Positions 8,851-17,893 of a stretch of DNA of 64,000 bases are shown in pieces. Origin of the DNA: Verrucomicrobia bacterium LW23 (GTDB lineage: Bacteria; Verrucomicrobiota; Verrucomicrobiia; Methylacidiphilales; UBA1321); assembly GCA_003054695.1 (NCBI GenBank), contig QAZA01000053.1, positions 2,517 to 66,516 on the forward strand, in the 5' to 3' direction. Under the pieces are notes generated by a model. It searched no databases. It was not told the DNA's origin and saw nothing but the letters and a program-made list of their open reading frames with translations. Position 1 is the first letter of the stretch; every line of letters begins with the position of its first letter. A program made the translations under genes and the position numbers.

Positions 8851-11151
8851 TTACTGGGCGCTGTTGGCTTCCGCAGCGGAGCCGGCGGAGAGGCCGGGGT
8901 GATCGTCCAGGCGTTTGGCGCCGCCGAAGTAGTAGCCCTGGGCGTAGTCGATGCCCAGCTCGCGGATCAGTTCGAACTGCTCGGCGGTTTCGACGTGCTC
9001 GGCCACGGTTTCCTGGCCCAGCTGATGGGCTATCTCCGTAAGGCTGCGCAGGAGGGCGCGGTTAAAGGGCTGGGTGGCGAGGTCCTTTACAAAGCTGCCG
9101 TCAAACTTCAGCATGTTGGCGGGCAAGTCGCGCAGGTAGGCCAGGGAGGAGTAGCCGGTGCCGAAATCATCCAGCGCAAAGCGGAAGCCATGTGCTTGCA
9201 GCGCCTGCATCAGCGCGCGGGCCTGGCCCAGTTGGGTGACGGCGGCGGTTTCGGTGATCTCGAAGATCACGCGCGAGGCGTATGGGGCGAGGAGCTTCCG
9301 GATAACGTCCACCAAATCGTTGCGCCGCACGGATTTACCGGAGAGGTTGATGCTCAGCACCAGGTTGGGCAGATTGTGCAGCGCGTCGGCGGCCGCCTCC
9401 AGCACGTACTCATCAATCTTCTCGATAAGCCCCACGCGCTCCGCCACGGGCATGAAGGAGCCGGGGCTGATCCACGTGCCATCCTCCACCGGCCACCGTA
9501 GCAGCGCCTCGTGAAAGGCCACGGTGCCATTGCGCGACATGATGGGCTGGTAGTGCAGCACAAATGTCCGCTCGCTCAGCGCCAGCTCCATGCGGGTGGA
9601 CCAACGCACATCGTCGGTCATCATGTCCAGGTCGTCGTCGGTGCGCACGTACCAGCTTTGCTGCAGGCGACCGCGGCGTTTGGCACTGTAACACGCACTG
9701 GCGGCGTGGCTTACGATGTCGCGCGAGCTTTGGTACGGGGCTACCGGCACCAGCCCGGCGCAGGCGGAGACGTGCAGCATCGGATCCTGCGGGCCGCCGC
9801 ATTTGAGGGAGGCGAGCAGGCGCAGCATGCCTGCCACGCGCGCCTCGGCGTCCTGGCCCACGGTATCGGGCCACAGGATGGCGAATTCGTCGCCGCCGAT
9901 AAAGCGGGCCAGCAACTCGCCCGGGCGCAGGGTGGTCTTCAGCAACGTAACTACGTTCACCAGAACGAGATCCGCCGCCTGGTGGCCGATGGTATTGTTG
10001 ATGACCTTAAAGTAGTCGAGGTTTAGGAACACCATGGTGCCGCGCGCCGATTGCTCACCGCCGGCCAGCATTTTATCCAGTGTGGAGATAAACTGCAGGC
10101 GGTTGGGCAGGCCGGTCAGCAAATCGTGCGTGGCCTGGTGGCGCAGGGCGTCCTCGGCGATCTTGCGGTCGGTCGTATCGCGCGCCACCAGAATGAGGCG
10201 GTGCATGCCGAAGGTGGTGGGGTAGGAGCGCGCGGTGACTTCCAGCCAGCGGGCGGTGCCGTCGCGGCGGGTAAATTTATAGAGAAAGCGGTTGGCTTTG
10301 TCCTGCTGCAGCGTCTCCTTCATCAGGCGCAGCGCGCGGGATTGCTCCTGCAGCGGCAGCAGCGCGGCCGCTTTGGTGCCGACAAGTTGCTCCGGCGTTT
10401 TGCCCAGGATATCCGTACTGGCTGGGCTGGCAAAGGTAATGACGCCTGCCTCGTCGAGCTCGCAGATCAGGTCGAAGCTGCTCTCGGCCATAGCCATAAA
10501 ACGCTCGCGGATTTCCCGTAGCGATTCCTGAGCCTCGCGCCGCACTTCCAGGCTCTCGTGGTTCATCCGGTCGTGCCACAGCTTATTGCGCAGGTGTACT
10601 TGAATGCGCGCGCGTAACTCGGTGATGTCGAACGGCTTGGAGATGTAATCCGCAATGCCCAGCGCAAAGCCGTGCTCCTTGGCGGTCTTGCTTCGGTTGC
10701 CGCTGAGCATCAGCACGGGAATGGCGTCCCAGCCCGGCATCAGCTTCAGCCGGCGGCACACCTCAAAGCCGGACATATCGGGCATTTCGATGTCCAGCAG
10801 CGCCAGGTCGTAGCTGCCTTCGCGCGCCAGCTCCAGCCCGTGGTCGCCCGTTTGCGCGGCGGTAACGCGGTAACCAACGCGGCCGAGCAGCCGGCCGAGG
10901 AAGTCTCCCAGGTTGTCGTCGTCGTCGATGATCAGCAGCGAGATCTCGCGCTGCTCTGTCTCCTCAGGCAGAGTCTCTCCGCCCTCCACCCTGTCAGTCG
11001 AGGCCGGGTCCATCGGGATACCGGCGCCGGCTCCCTCGCCCGGGGCGATATCTGCGGCATTTTGCTGCTGGGGCGTAACCATAGGGAGAAGGGCGTATAG
11101 GGCGAGGGAGGCGTGAGGAGAGAGTACGGCGCTGCGAGCTGCGGGTTCCAT
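8851..11151 (-). CDS. Response regulator with PAS, GGDEF and EAL domains (cyclic di-GMP turnover)
   Basis: The 766-residue protein is cytoplasmic. After a low-complexity N terminus it has a receiver domain (residues about 70-190, phospho-acceptor Asp120 in LLDIEMPD), a PAS domain (about 215-335), a GGDEF domain with the motif intact near residue 420, and an EAL domain starting with EALLR near residue 545. The EAL metal and catalytic residues (INLS, FEITET, DDFGTGYSS, K in MLKFDGS, HVETAEQ) all look intact, so phosphodiesterase activity is expected. The GGDEF domain has N in place of the first D of the DxDxFK block, but the GGDEF loop itself is complete. No partner kinase lies nearby. An alternative start is the ATG at 11082. 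Confidence 0.92.
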   Translation of the reverse strand: MEPAARSAVLSPHASLALYALLPMVTPQQQNAADIAPGEGAGAGIPMDPASTDRVEGGETLPEETEQREISLLIIDDDDNLGDFLGRLLGRVGYRVTAAQTGDHGLELAREGSYDLALLDIEMPDMSGFEVCRRLKLMPGWDAIPVLMLSGNRSKTAKEHGFALGIADYISKPFDITELRARIQVHLRNKLWHDRMNHESLEVRREAQESLREIRERFMAMAESSFDLICELDEAGVITFASPASTDILGKTPEQLVGTKAAALLPLQEQSRALRLMKETLQQDKANRFLYKFTRRDGTARWLEVTARSYPTTFGMHRLILVARDTTDRKIAEDALRHQATHDLLTGLPNRLQFISTLDKMLAGGEQSARGTMVFLNLDYFKVINNTIGHQAADLVLVNVVTLLKTTLRPGELLARFIGGDEFAILWPDTVGQDAEARVAGMLRLLASLKCGGPQDPMLHVSACAGLVPVAPYQSSRDIVSHAASACYSAKRRGRLQQSWYVRTDDDLDMMTDDVRWSTRMELALSERTFVLHYQPIMSRNGTVAFHEALLRWPVEDGTWISPGSFMPVAERVGLIEKIDEYVLEAAADALHNLPNLVLSINLSGKSVRRNDLVDVIRKLLAPYASRVIFEITETAAVTQLGQARALMQALQAHGFRFALDDFGTGYSSLAYLRDLPANMLKFDGSFVKDLATQPFNRALLRSLTEIAHQLGQETVAEHVETAEQFELIRELGIDYAQGYYFGGAKRLDDHPGLSAGSAAEANSAQ

Positions 11152-11529
11152 ACGGCACAGATCGGCAGTAGTTGCTGTAAAAGTGAGTAAAATTTTCCGG
11201 CATTACGGAAAATACGGGGCTCGTTACGTACTTTTTTACTATCCGAGCTGGCGAACCAATGGGTCGATGATTGTAATTTTTACCTGCAATCGCTTTGAAA
11301 TACCTTGGGAGACGATTGGGAACGAATTAGTACAACGTACCCGATTTGATAGCCGTTTCCAGTCCAGATTTCAGGATGTTATTGATTTTAATGCTGTTAA
11401 AGCATAGCGCCTGCGCCCGCTTAAATCAAGCGTGGGATGCCGTGCCCGCTGCGGGGGCATGCATGCAAACTTGTATTTACCTGCTTCAGGAAGCGTCGAA
11501 TCTGCACTATCGTGGAGAACATTCCCCTC

Positions 11530-11596
11530 CGTGCAATCCGTGGTTAATAACTCCCCGCAGAACTGAAGTTTAACCACGGAAAACACGGGTTGCACG
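11530..11596. repeat. Inverted repeat with TAACCACGGAAAACACGG-type arm
   Basis: The left arm CGTGCAATCCGTGGTTAA (about 11530-11547) pairs with the right arm TTAACCACGGA...TTGCACG (11569-11596). The right arm carries extra bases, so one arm has a deletion. It resembles a widespread type of dispersed palindrome with a TTAACCACGG core. Confidence 0.6.
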
Positions 11597-11685
11597 TCGG
11601 GATCGAGAGATCCAGGCGGGCGATTCAAGTTCTGGAGGCTGTCGACATTTCGGCGTTCCGCGGTTCCCCTTGGCGACCTTTCCGT

Positions 11686-11740
11686 CCTTGGCATTAAAAA
11701 TCTGTTGGATTGTATGGCGAGGGGATTTTTAACGCCAAGG
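11686..11740. repeat. Inverted repeat, 17-bp arms
   Basis: CCTTGGCATTAAAAATC (11686-11702) is the reverse complement, with one mismatch, of GATTTTTAACGCCAAGG (11724-11740), with a 21-base loop. It lies 88 bp beyond the stop codon of the epimerase gene, which reads toward it, so it may act as a terminator. Confidence 0.7.
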
Positions 11741-11827
11741 TTGTAACCCACGCCTGTGCGTGCCGCCCTGGTCGGCCGGCCTGCCCGCCTGGCGCAGCGA
11801 GGCAACGGAGGGGGCCGCGTGCCTCCG

Positions 11828-12871
11828 CTACCAGGCGCTCATCCGCACCACACACGTCTCGCTGGCGCCGGGGGCGACGTAGCGCAGGCCTTCGCCGTGG
11901 TGGATGGCGTTGGGCAGGCCCAGCCAGGGCTCCACGCAGTAATAGTCCGACTCGGGCGCCTGCGTCCAGGTGGTGACGCAGTACCAGGGAATCTCCTCGC
12001 CGCGCGTGCGCAGATCCAGCTGCACGTAGGAGCCGGTGCGACCGCCTTTAAAGTCCGGACTGGGCAGCGCGCCGGGGCGGTAGAGGCGCACGATGCCGCC
12101 GAAATCGCCGCCCAGGTGGTAGCGGTCGATCAGGTTGGCGTCCGCAATGGAGAAGACTGCGGAGCCGTGCGGCACGGAGGCATTGATGCGCGCGATCGAG
12201 CCGTCTTCGCGCTGGCGACCCCATTGCTCGGCGGGGAGCTCCAGGCGCCAGAGCGGGCGCTCCGCTGCGGGCAGCGCAAAGTAGAAGTGGTGGCCGGCGT
12301 AGCAGGGCAGGGGTTTGCCGCCGGTGTTGGTGACGGTTAGCGCCACGTCCAAAGCGTTGTCGCGCAACGTGTAGCGGGCCTCGAAGACGAAGGGGAACGG
12401 GTAGCCTTTAAGCGTCTCCTCGGTCGACGTGAGCTTCATGGCAATGCTCGCCTCGCTATTGGTAAGGCTTCCCGCGGCGATGTCGCCTTTGCTGGCCAAC
12501 TCGTACTCAAAGGGCATCTCCCGCGCAAAGCCGTGCATGGGTACGTGGCGCACGGTTCCGTCCGTGTCGCGCCATTTGCCCAGCTCGCCATCCAGCATGT
12601 GGCGCGCGATAAACGGGAAGAGCAGGGGATTGCCGCCGCGCACGCTTTTAGCGTTGCTCCAGTCCGCGTTGTCCGGCCAGTGGATGATCGGCGTGCCATG
12701 CACGGTCCAGCTCATCAGGCGCCCCCCGTGCAGCGGCGCAAATTGCGCAACGCCGGCCCCGTTGCTTATCTCGATAATCAGCGGATCGTCCGAAACCTGG
12801 CGAAACGGAGACGCTGCCGTTGTCTCGGCCGCGGCGGTGGTGTCGGCATCCTGCAAGGTCGTCGAAGTCAT
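11828..12871 (-). CDS. Aldose 1-epimerase-like protein
   Basis: The 347-residue product has the galactose-mutarotase fold signature: GGRLMSW near the N terminus, LLFPFIAR, HGFAR, AGHHFYFALP with the presumed catalytic histidine, and CVEPW with the presumed catalytic glutamate. The family interconverts anomers of aldoses. The sequence is closer to the glucose-6-phosphate 1-epimerase (YeaD) group than to GalM, because of the short HGFAR and EPW spacing, but the substrate is not proven. A run of Ala and Thr precedes the domain. It is divergent from pyrD, with a 278-bp gap between the starts. Confidence 0.85.
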   Translation of the reverse strand: MTSTTLQDADTTAAAETTAASPFRQVSDDPLIIEISNGAGVAQFAPLHGGRLMSWTVHGTPIIHWPDNADWSNAKSVRGGNPLLFPFIARHMLDGELGKWRDTDGTVRHVPMHGFAREMPFEYELASKGDIAAGSLTNSEASIAMKLTSTEETLKGYPFPFVFEARYTLRDNALDVALTVTNTGGKPLPCYAGHHFYFALPAAERPLWRLELPAEQWGRQREDGSIARINASVPHGSAVFSIADANLIDRYHLGGDFGGIVRLYRPGALPSPDFKGGRTGSYVQLDLRTRGEEIPWYCVTTWTQAPESDYYCVEPWLGLPNAIHHGEGLRYVAPGASETCVVRMSAW

Positions 12872-13149
12872 GTTGTTGTGGCGTTGAGTGAGGGAAGGAA
12901 GCGAGGGGGTGTGCTTGGAATGCGGGTGTTGTGCACTATATCAAACAAAAAAACAAAATGACAGAACGGAAACGAGCCGGTCCGGACAAAATCGGCGTGC
13001 GACGACGTGAATTTTCCGCGACACACCGCGCTCTCTGCTTTCCTCCCGGCTCGGGGGGCGTTACAGTCACCGGGGCGCACGATCGAGCTTTTGCCCTCTG
13101 CCCTTCGCCTTCCCCCTGCCATTGCCGCGCGCCGCTTCCATCCCCTTCC

Positions 13150-14217
13150 ATGATTACCGCCCTCTACGAGAACGTCGTCCGCCCGATGCTCTTTACCATG
13201 TCGCCGGAGATGGCGCATCACGCCGCGATTGCCCTGCTGCGCAGCGGGGCCGCCAACACCATAACCCGTTTGGCGCGAGGCGTTTATCCGCATCTGGAGC
13301 GCGAGGTGTTCGGCCTGCGCTTTCGCAACCCCGTGGGCCTGGCCGCCGGCTTTGACAAAAACGCGCTGGCCCTGCCGGCCTGGGAGGCGCTTGGCTTTGG
13401 CTACATGGAGATTGGTACCATTACGCCGCTGCCCCAGCCCGGTAACCCCGGGCCGCGCATCTTCCGCCTGCCGGCGGACAAGGCGATGATTAACCGCATG
13501 GGTTTTCCCAACGACGGCGCCGATGTCATCGTCGCGCGCCTGGCGGCGCTGAAAAAGGCGAAGCAGTGGCCCAGCATTCCGGTCGGCATCAACATCGGCA
13601 AAGGCAAGGCGACCCCGCTGGAGAACGCGCCGGACGACTACCTGGCGTGCTATCGCAAGCTGCACATGTACGCGGATTACATTGCGGTCAACATCAGCTC
13701 CCCCAACACGCCCGGCCTGCGCGCGCTGCAGCACCGCGACGCGCTGATTTCCGTGCTGCGCCCGCTGGTGGAGGAGAACGCCAAGTCCGGCCGCGTGCCG
13801 ATTCTGGTGAAGATCGCGCCCGACATGACCCAGTCCGAGATGGACGGGGTGGTGGAGGCGGTGAATGAGTGCGGCATCCAGGGCATTATCGCGACGAACA
13901 CAACCATCGACAAAACGGCCGTCAAGAGCAAGGAGACCGGCGGCCTCTCCGGTGCGCCGCTCCGGCAGGTCAGCACCGAGGTGGTGCGCTACCTGCACAT
14001 CCACACGCGCAGCAAGGTGCCGATCATCGGCGTGGGCGGCATTTTCACCGGCAAGGACGCCGAGGAGAAGCTGCACCACGGCGCCTCGCTGGTGCAGCTC
14101 TACACCGGCTTCATCTACGAAGGCCCGCTCAGCGTCCGCCACATCTGCGACGAGCTGGAGGCGATCCACAGCGGCCGCGCCGCCAAAGCCAAGGCGGAGG
14201 CGGCGGGGAAAGCGTAA
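13150..14217 (+). CDS. pyrD: Dihydroorotate dehydrogenase (quinone), class 2
   Basis: This membrane-associated flavoenzyme oxidises dihydroorotate to orotate with quinone in pyrimidine synthesis. The class 2 features are the N-terminal helical segment (YENVVRPMLFTMSPEMAHH), GLAAGFDKNA, MINRMGFPN and NISSPNTPGL with the catalytic serine, then GVGGIFTGKDA near the end. The ATG at 13150 gives 355 residues and the standard N terminus. The open frame extends to 12931 but that extension is not conserved in type. The C-terminal tail is Ala/Lys-rich. A family A palindrome follows 25 bp after the stop. Confidence 0.96.
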   Translation: MITALYENVVRPMLFTMSPEMAHHAAIALLRSGAANTITRLARGVYPHLEREVFGLRFRNPVGLAAGFDKNALALPAWEALGFGYMEIGTITPLPQPGNPGPRIFRLPADKAMINRMGFPNDGADVIVARLAALKKAKQWPSIPVGINIGKGKATPLENAPDDYLACYRKLHMYADYIAVNISSPNTPGLRALQHRDALISVLRPLVEENAKSGRVPILVKIAPDMTQSEMDGVVEAVNECGIQGIIATNTTIDKTAVKSKETGGLSGAPLRQVSTEVVRYLHIHTRSKVPIIGVGGIFTGKDAEEKLHHGASLVQLYTGFIYEGPLSVRHICDELEAIHSGRAAKAKAEAAGKA

Positions 14218-14242
14218 GGCGTTGTACGATGCACATCTGTTT

Positions 14243-14334
14243 CCCCCCTTAGCGGCTTTGTCCCCCTTAGCGTGACAAACTCCCCTCAGAGATTCAGATT
14301 ATCACGCTAAGGGGGACAAAGCCGCTAAGGGGGC
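14243..14334. repeat. Dispersed palindrome family A, copy 2
   Basis: Near-perfect 36-base arms (14243-14278 and 14299-14334) are built on CCTTAGCGGCTTTGTCCCCC and its complement, with a 20-base centre containing CCCTCAGAGATTCAGA. It matches the copy at 7681-7788 in both arms and centre. It lies between the convergent pyrD and tex genes and is a candidate two-way terminator. Confidence 0.92.
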
Positions 14335-14363
14335 TTGGGGATTGGGAAGCTTGGCGACGGGTC

Positions 14364-16730
14364 TTACTTCTTCGCCTTCTTCATCGCCTCGCTGAACCAG
14401 TCGCCGGCGAGGGAGGTTTGTTGCTGGGGGCGGCGCTCCGCGGGGCGGTCGCTGCCGCGGGGGGCGGACCCACCCGCGCCGCCACTTCGGGAGAAGCTTC
14501 CCTTGCCGGCCGCGCCGCCACCGCCGCCGCTGCTGACGCCGCGTTCGGGGCGCTCGCCGCCGCGCTGGTAGCCCAGCTCGGGCTTGCTCTTCAGGCTCAG
14601 CGAGATGCGTTGGCGGGGGATGTCGACCTCCAGCACGGTAACCTGCACTTTGTCCTGCACCTTCAGCACGTCGGCGGGATTTTTGACATACGTGTCGGAG
14701 ATCTGGCTGATGTGAACCAGGCCGTCCTGGTGCACGCCGATATCCACAAACGCGCCAAACGCCGTAACGTTGGTAACGATGCCGGGGAGCTTCATGCCGG
14801 GCTTCAGGTCCTCCACCTTGTGCACGCCTTCGGCAAACTGAAAGAGCTCGAACTGCTGGCGTGGGTCGCGGCCGGGCTTGGCCAGCTCGGCCATGATGTC
14901 CCGCAGAGTGGGCAGGCCGGCCTCCGCGGTCACGTACTTGTCCAGCTGGATCTTCTTACGCAGATCCGCGCTCTTGATGAGATCCGCCACCGTGCAGTTC
15001 AGGTCGCGCGCCATGGCGTCGACGATCGGGTACGCCTCCGGGTGCACGGCACTGGCGTCCAGCGGATGCTTTGCATCGCGAATGCGCAGGAAGCCGGCCG
15101 CTTGCTGGAACGCCTTGGGCCCCAGGCGCGGCACTTTTTTCAGCTCGTCGCGCGTGGCAAAGGCGCCCTTTTCATTGCGGTAGGCCACGATATTCTCCGC
15201 CAGCGAGGGCCCGAGGCCCGACACGTAGGTGAGCAGCTGCTTGCTGGCGGTGTTCAGCTCCACGCCCACGCCGTTCACGCAGCTCATCACCACGTCGTCC
15301 AGGCTTTGCTTCAGCTGGTTCTGGTCCACATCGTGCTGGTACTGGCCTACGCCGATCGACTTGGGATCCAGCTTTACCAGCTCGGCGAGGGGATCCATCA
15401 GGCGGCGGCCTATGGAAACCGCGCCGCGCACGGTAATGTCGTGGTCGGGAAACTCCTCGCGCGCCACGTCGCTGGCGCTGTAGATGGAGGCGCCGCTCTC
15501 ATTCACCATCACAATGGCGATGCTCGGCGGCAGCTTCAGCGAGCGGATAAACGAGTCGGTCTCGCGGCTGGCCGTGCCGTTGCCGATGGCGATCGCCTCG
15601 ATTTTGAAGTGCTCCACAAAGGCGCGCACTTTCTTCTCCGCTTCCTCGCGGCGGCGCTCGCCCTGGTCGGGGTAGACGACATCGTTATGCAGCAGCTTGC
15701 CCTGGCGATCGAGCGCCACCAGCTTGCAGCCCGTGCGGAAGCCCGGATCGATCGCCAGCGTGTTGCGCTGGCCCAGGGGGCTGGCCAGCAGCAGCTCGCG
15801 CAGGTTATCCGCAAACACGCGGATGGCCTCGGTATCCGCGCGCTTTTTGCTCTCCAGGCGCATCTCCGTCTCCATGGCGGGGCCGAGCAGGCGCGTGTAG
15901 CCGTCGCGGATGGCCAGTTTGACCTGGGCGGCGGCGGCGTTGCTGCCGGGCTTGCCGTTTTCCTTGACAAAAAGGGTGTCGAGCGCGGCCACGGCGTCCT
16001 CCTCCGGCGCGGTAATGCGCATGGTCAGGAACCCTTCCTTCTCGCCTCGGCGCATGGCCAGCACGCGGTGCGAGGGGGCGGAGCTGATCGGCTCGCTCCA
16101 CTCAAAATAGTCCTTGAACTTGGCGGCCTCCGCCTCCTTGCCGGCCAGCACTTTGCTTTTGGCGATGCCGGTTGTGGTGTACAGCTTGCGGATGTGCTCG
16201 CGCGCTTCCTTGTCGTCGCTGATGCGCTCCGCGATGATGTCGCGCGCGCCGGAGAGGGCCGCCTCGGCGTCCGCCACGCCCTTTTCCTGGGAGATAAACG
16301 CGGCGGCCTCGGCGGAGGGATCGAGCGCGGCGGATTGCGCAAAGAGGAGATCGGCCAGCGGCTCCAGCCCGGCCTCGCGGGCAATCATGGCGCGCGTGCG
16401 CTTTTTGGGGCGGTAGGGCTGGTAGATGTCCTCCAGCGCGGTCATCGTGGTGGCGGCCTCCACGGCGGCCTTCAGCGCGTCGGTCAGCAGCTTGCGCTCC
16501 TCCAGGGATTTAAGGATGGCGTCGCGGCGTGCATCCAGCTCGGCCAGCTGGGCCAGGCGGTCGCGGATGTTGGTAATCGCCACTTCGTCCAGCATCCCCG
16601 TCGCCTCCTTGCGATACCGCGCGATGAAGGGCACCGTCGCGCCCTCCTCCAGCAGCTTGGCGGTAGCCAGCACCGACGTGGCGGGCAGCTTCAGTTCCTG
16701 GGTAATCTGGGCGATATGTCTGTCGTTCAT
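14364..16730 (-). CDS. tex: Tex-type RNA-binding transcription accessory protein
   Basis: The ATG at 16730 gives 788 residues starting MNDRHIAQITQEL, the normal Tex N terminus. The longer frame to 17054 adds unrelated residues. Domains in order are the Tex N-terminal helical region with FIARYRKEATG, a YqgF-type RNase H-like domain (AIDPGFRTGCK), a helix-hairpin-helix region (YVSGLGPSLAENIV) and an S1 domain (PGIVTNVTAFGAFVDIGVHQDGLVH). The protein binds nucleic acid and affects transcription. The last 65 residues are an odd Gly/Ser/Arg-rich tail ending in SEAMKKAKK. Confidence 0.95.
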   Translation of the reverse strand: MNDRHIAQITQELKLPATSVLATAKLLEEGATVPFIARYRKEATGMLDEVAITNIRDRLAQLAELDARRDAILKSLEERKLLTDALKAAVEAATTMTALEDIYQPYRPKKRTRAMIAREAGLEPLADLLFAQSAALDPSAEAAAFISQEKGVADAEAALSGARDIIAERISDDKEAREHIRKLYTTTGIAKSKVLAGKEAEAAKFKDYFEWSEPISSAPSHRVLAMRRGEKEGFLTMRITAPEEDAVAALDTLFVKENGKPGSNAAAAQVKLAIRDGYTRLLGPAMETEMRLESKKRADTEAIRVFADNLRELLLASPLGQRNTLAIDPGFRTGCKLVALDRQGKLLHNDVVYPDQGERRREEAEKKVRAFVEHFKIEAIAIGNGTASRETDSFIRSLKLPPSIAIVMVNESGASIYSASDVAREEFPDHDITVRGAVSIGRRLMDPLAELVKLDPKSIGVGQYQHDVDQNQLKQSLDDVVMSCVNGVGVELNTASKQLLTYVSGLGPSLAENIVAYRNEKGAFATRDELKKVPRLGPKAFQQAAGFLRIRDAKHPLDASAVHPEAYPIVDAMARDLNCTVADLIKSADLRKKIQLDKYVTAEAGLPTLRDIMAELAKPGRDPRQQFELFQFAEGVHKVEDLKPGMKLPGIVTNVTAFGAFVDIGVHQDGLVHISQISDTYVKNPADVLKVQDKVQVTVLEVDIPRQRISLSLKSKPELGYQRGGERPERGVSSGGGGGAAGKGSFSRSGGAGGSAPRGSDRPAERRPQQQTSLAGDWFSEAMKKAKK

Positions 16731-16845
16731 AGAGAAGGCGTTGCGTGTCCGATAGAAGGGGGATTTCCAAAAAGGAGGGCGGATTATACAGGAGACACGT
16801 GCCGCATGGGAAGGAAAAGCGTGGGGCGCGCGCAAAGGCGCCCCG

Positions 16846-17277
16846 CTACGTGAGATGCCGAAAGCGAAGGCCCGGAAACGCCGTGAAGTCCGAGTCAAAC
16901 GAGACAACCCGCGCGCCGGCGCAATGGGCGTGGGCGGCAATCCACGCGTCTGTCCATTTGTGCTGAGAGATAGGGGTGGCCTGGTGAAAGAGGCGAAGCA
17001 GAGCCAGTACGGCGGGGTTGTCGTGCAAAAACCTGGCTTCCGGAAGCTGGGCAAACCCCGAATAGATCGACCACGCTTCCTCAGGAGTCAACGGTGAACC
17101 CACCACAATGCGAGGATTGGAGAGCAGCCGCAACATCCCGAGCATGGTTACGCTGCAAAACGCAATCTCAGGTGCGCGGAGCGAATTCCAGTAGATTTCC
17201 GCAGAGCGATGATGGACGTGGGTCGGGATGGAAAGGGCTATCCAGAGATTGATGTCCAGCAAATCGCAGTCGCACAC
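16846..17277 (-). CDS. VapC-like PIN-domain toxin
   Basis: The 143-residue PIN-domain protein has acidic residues in the expected places: DLLDINLWIAL at the N terminus, TDAWIAAHA in the middle and FDSDF near the C terminus. Such proteins are Mg-dependent ribonucleases that cut RNA, often initiator tRNA or rRNA. The start at 17277 is GTG, with no ATG near. A gene for a short putative antitoxin ends 32 bp upstream on the same strand, the usual order for a vapBC operon. tex follows downstream in the same direction but 115 bp away. Confidence 0.82.
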   Translation of the reverse strand: MCDCDLLDINLWIALSIPTHVHHRSAEIYWNSLRAPEIAFCSVTMLGMLRLLSNPRIVVGSPLTPEEAWSIYSGFAQLPEARFLHDNPAVLALLRLFHQATPISQHKWTDAWIAAHAHCAGARVVSFDSDFTAFPGLRFRHLT

Positions 17278-17309
17278 GTGAAAGATGGGTAGGGAAAGCG
17301 AACTTTCAT

Positions 17310-17603
17310 TCAGCTGAATCGCAAAGCGTTTTCAACTTCCTCCTGCAGCAGAATCTCCTGAAGTTCGGCATTGGTTAGCGGGCGAAGTTTCTTATCCGCC
17401 AGAAACGGGAAAACAGGAAGGGGTGACCTTACTGGCGCCTGCCCATCTGGTTGAGGGCAATCCTCGCCCTCAGCAATAGCATGCGTACACATCTCCCTGA
17501 CAAACTCGTGAACGCGCAGGTTCCGCTTGCTTGCGATCGACTCAAGCGCGTTGAATACCTCGCCAGGCAGATCAAACTCAACATGTACCGGAGAGATGTC
17601 CAT
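17310..17603 (-). CDS. Putative antitoxin of the PIN toxin (VapB-like)
   Basis: The 97-residue protein begins MDISPVHVEFDLP, then a helix-turn-helix-like stretch (VFNALESIASKRNLRVHEFV) resembling a ribbon-helix-helix dimer domain. The C-terminal half (Pro-rich, then LRPLTNAELQEILLQEEVENAL) would wrap the toxin. It lies just upstream of the PIN-domain gene, which supports the antitoxin role. The family cannot be named further. An in-frame upstream start at 17639 is possible but less likely. Confidence 0.7.
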   Translation of the reverse strand: MDISPVHVEFDLPGEVFNALESIASKRNLRVHEFVREMCTHAIAEGEDCPQPDGQAPVRSPLPVFPFLADKKLRPLTNAELQEILLQEEVENALRFS

Positions 17604-17703
17604 GGCGTTAGCATAGCCCGGGCGAGAGGATTTGTCCACAGTGGAAGCTTTGAGGCAGCTAGCGGGTTAAGTAAGGATGGATACAACACTTGGGGCATGA
17701 TGG

Positions 17704-17828
17704 CCCCTCTGCTTCCGACCGTTGTGTCTTCGTGTCTTTGTGGTTGATATTCCCCGCACTTGCTCCAATCGCCGGGTACAGGGGATTTATTCACCACAAA
17801 GACACGAAGACACAAAGGTCGGAAGGGG
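17704..17828. repeat. Dispersed palindrome family B, intact copy 1
   Basis: The left arm (17711-17746) and right arm (17791-17828) are reverse complements built on CACCACAAAGACACGAAGAC and continue into TTCCGACC/GGTCGGAA. The loop is about 45 bases. A second copy with different outer bases flanks the other side of the adjacent gene. The remainder of 17604-17893 shows no gene. Confidence 0.88.
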
Positions 17829-17893
17829 AAACTGATTACACCTTCTCTTTATGTGCTCTAGCACTCGGAATACACCTCCTACTTTGGCCGCGC

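Larger units (their letters stand above)
11152..11827. other. 676-bp gap rich in inverted repeats, no convincing gene
   Basis: No ORF here has a recognisable product or good start signal. The gap holds a perfect short palindrome, TTTTCCG-GCATTA-CGGAAAA (11193-11212), which could be an operator for the regulator gene reading leftward. It also holds two larger inverted repeats, listed separately. The left 250 bases are visibly richer in A and T than the flanking genes. Confidence 0.6.

Noticed and set aside
12931-13149. N-terminal extension of pyrD
   Set aside because: The extra codons do not resemble class 2 enzymes and the ATG at 13150 gives the standard N terminus.
14418-16853. Long plus-strand ORF opposite tex
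   Set aside because: It mirrors a highly supported gene. Its product is Gly/Ala/His/Arg-rich with no domain and is an effect of high GC.
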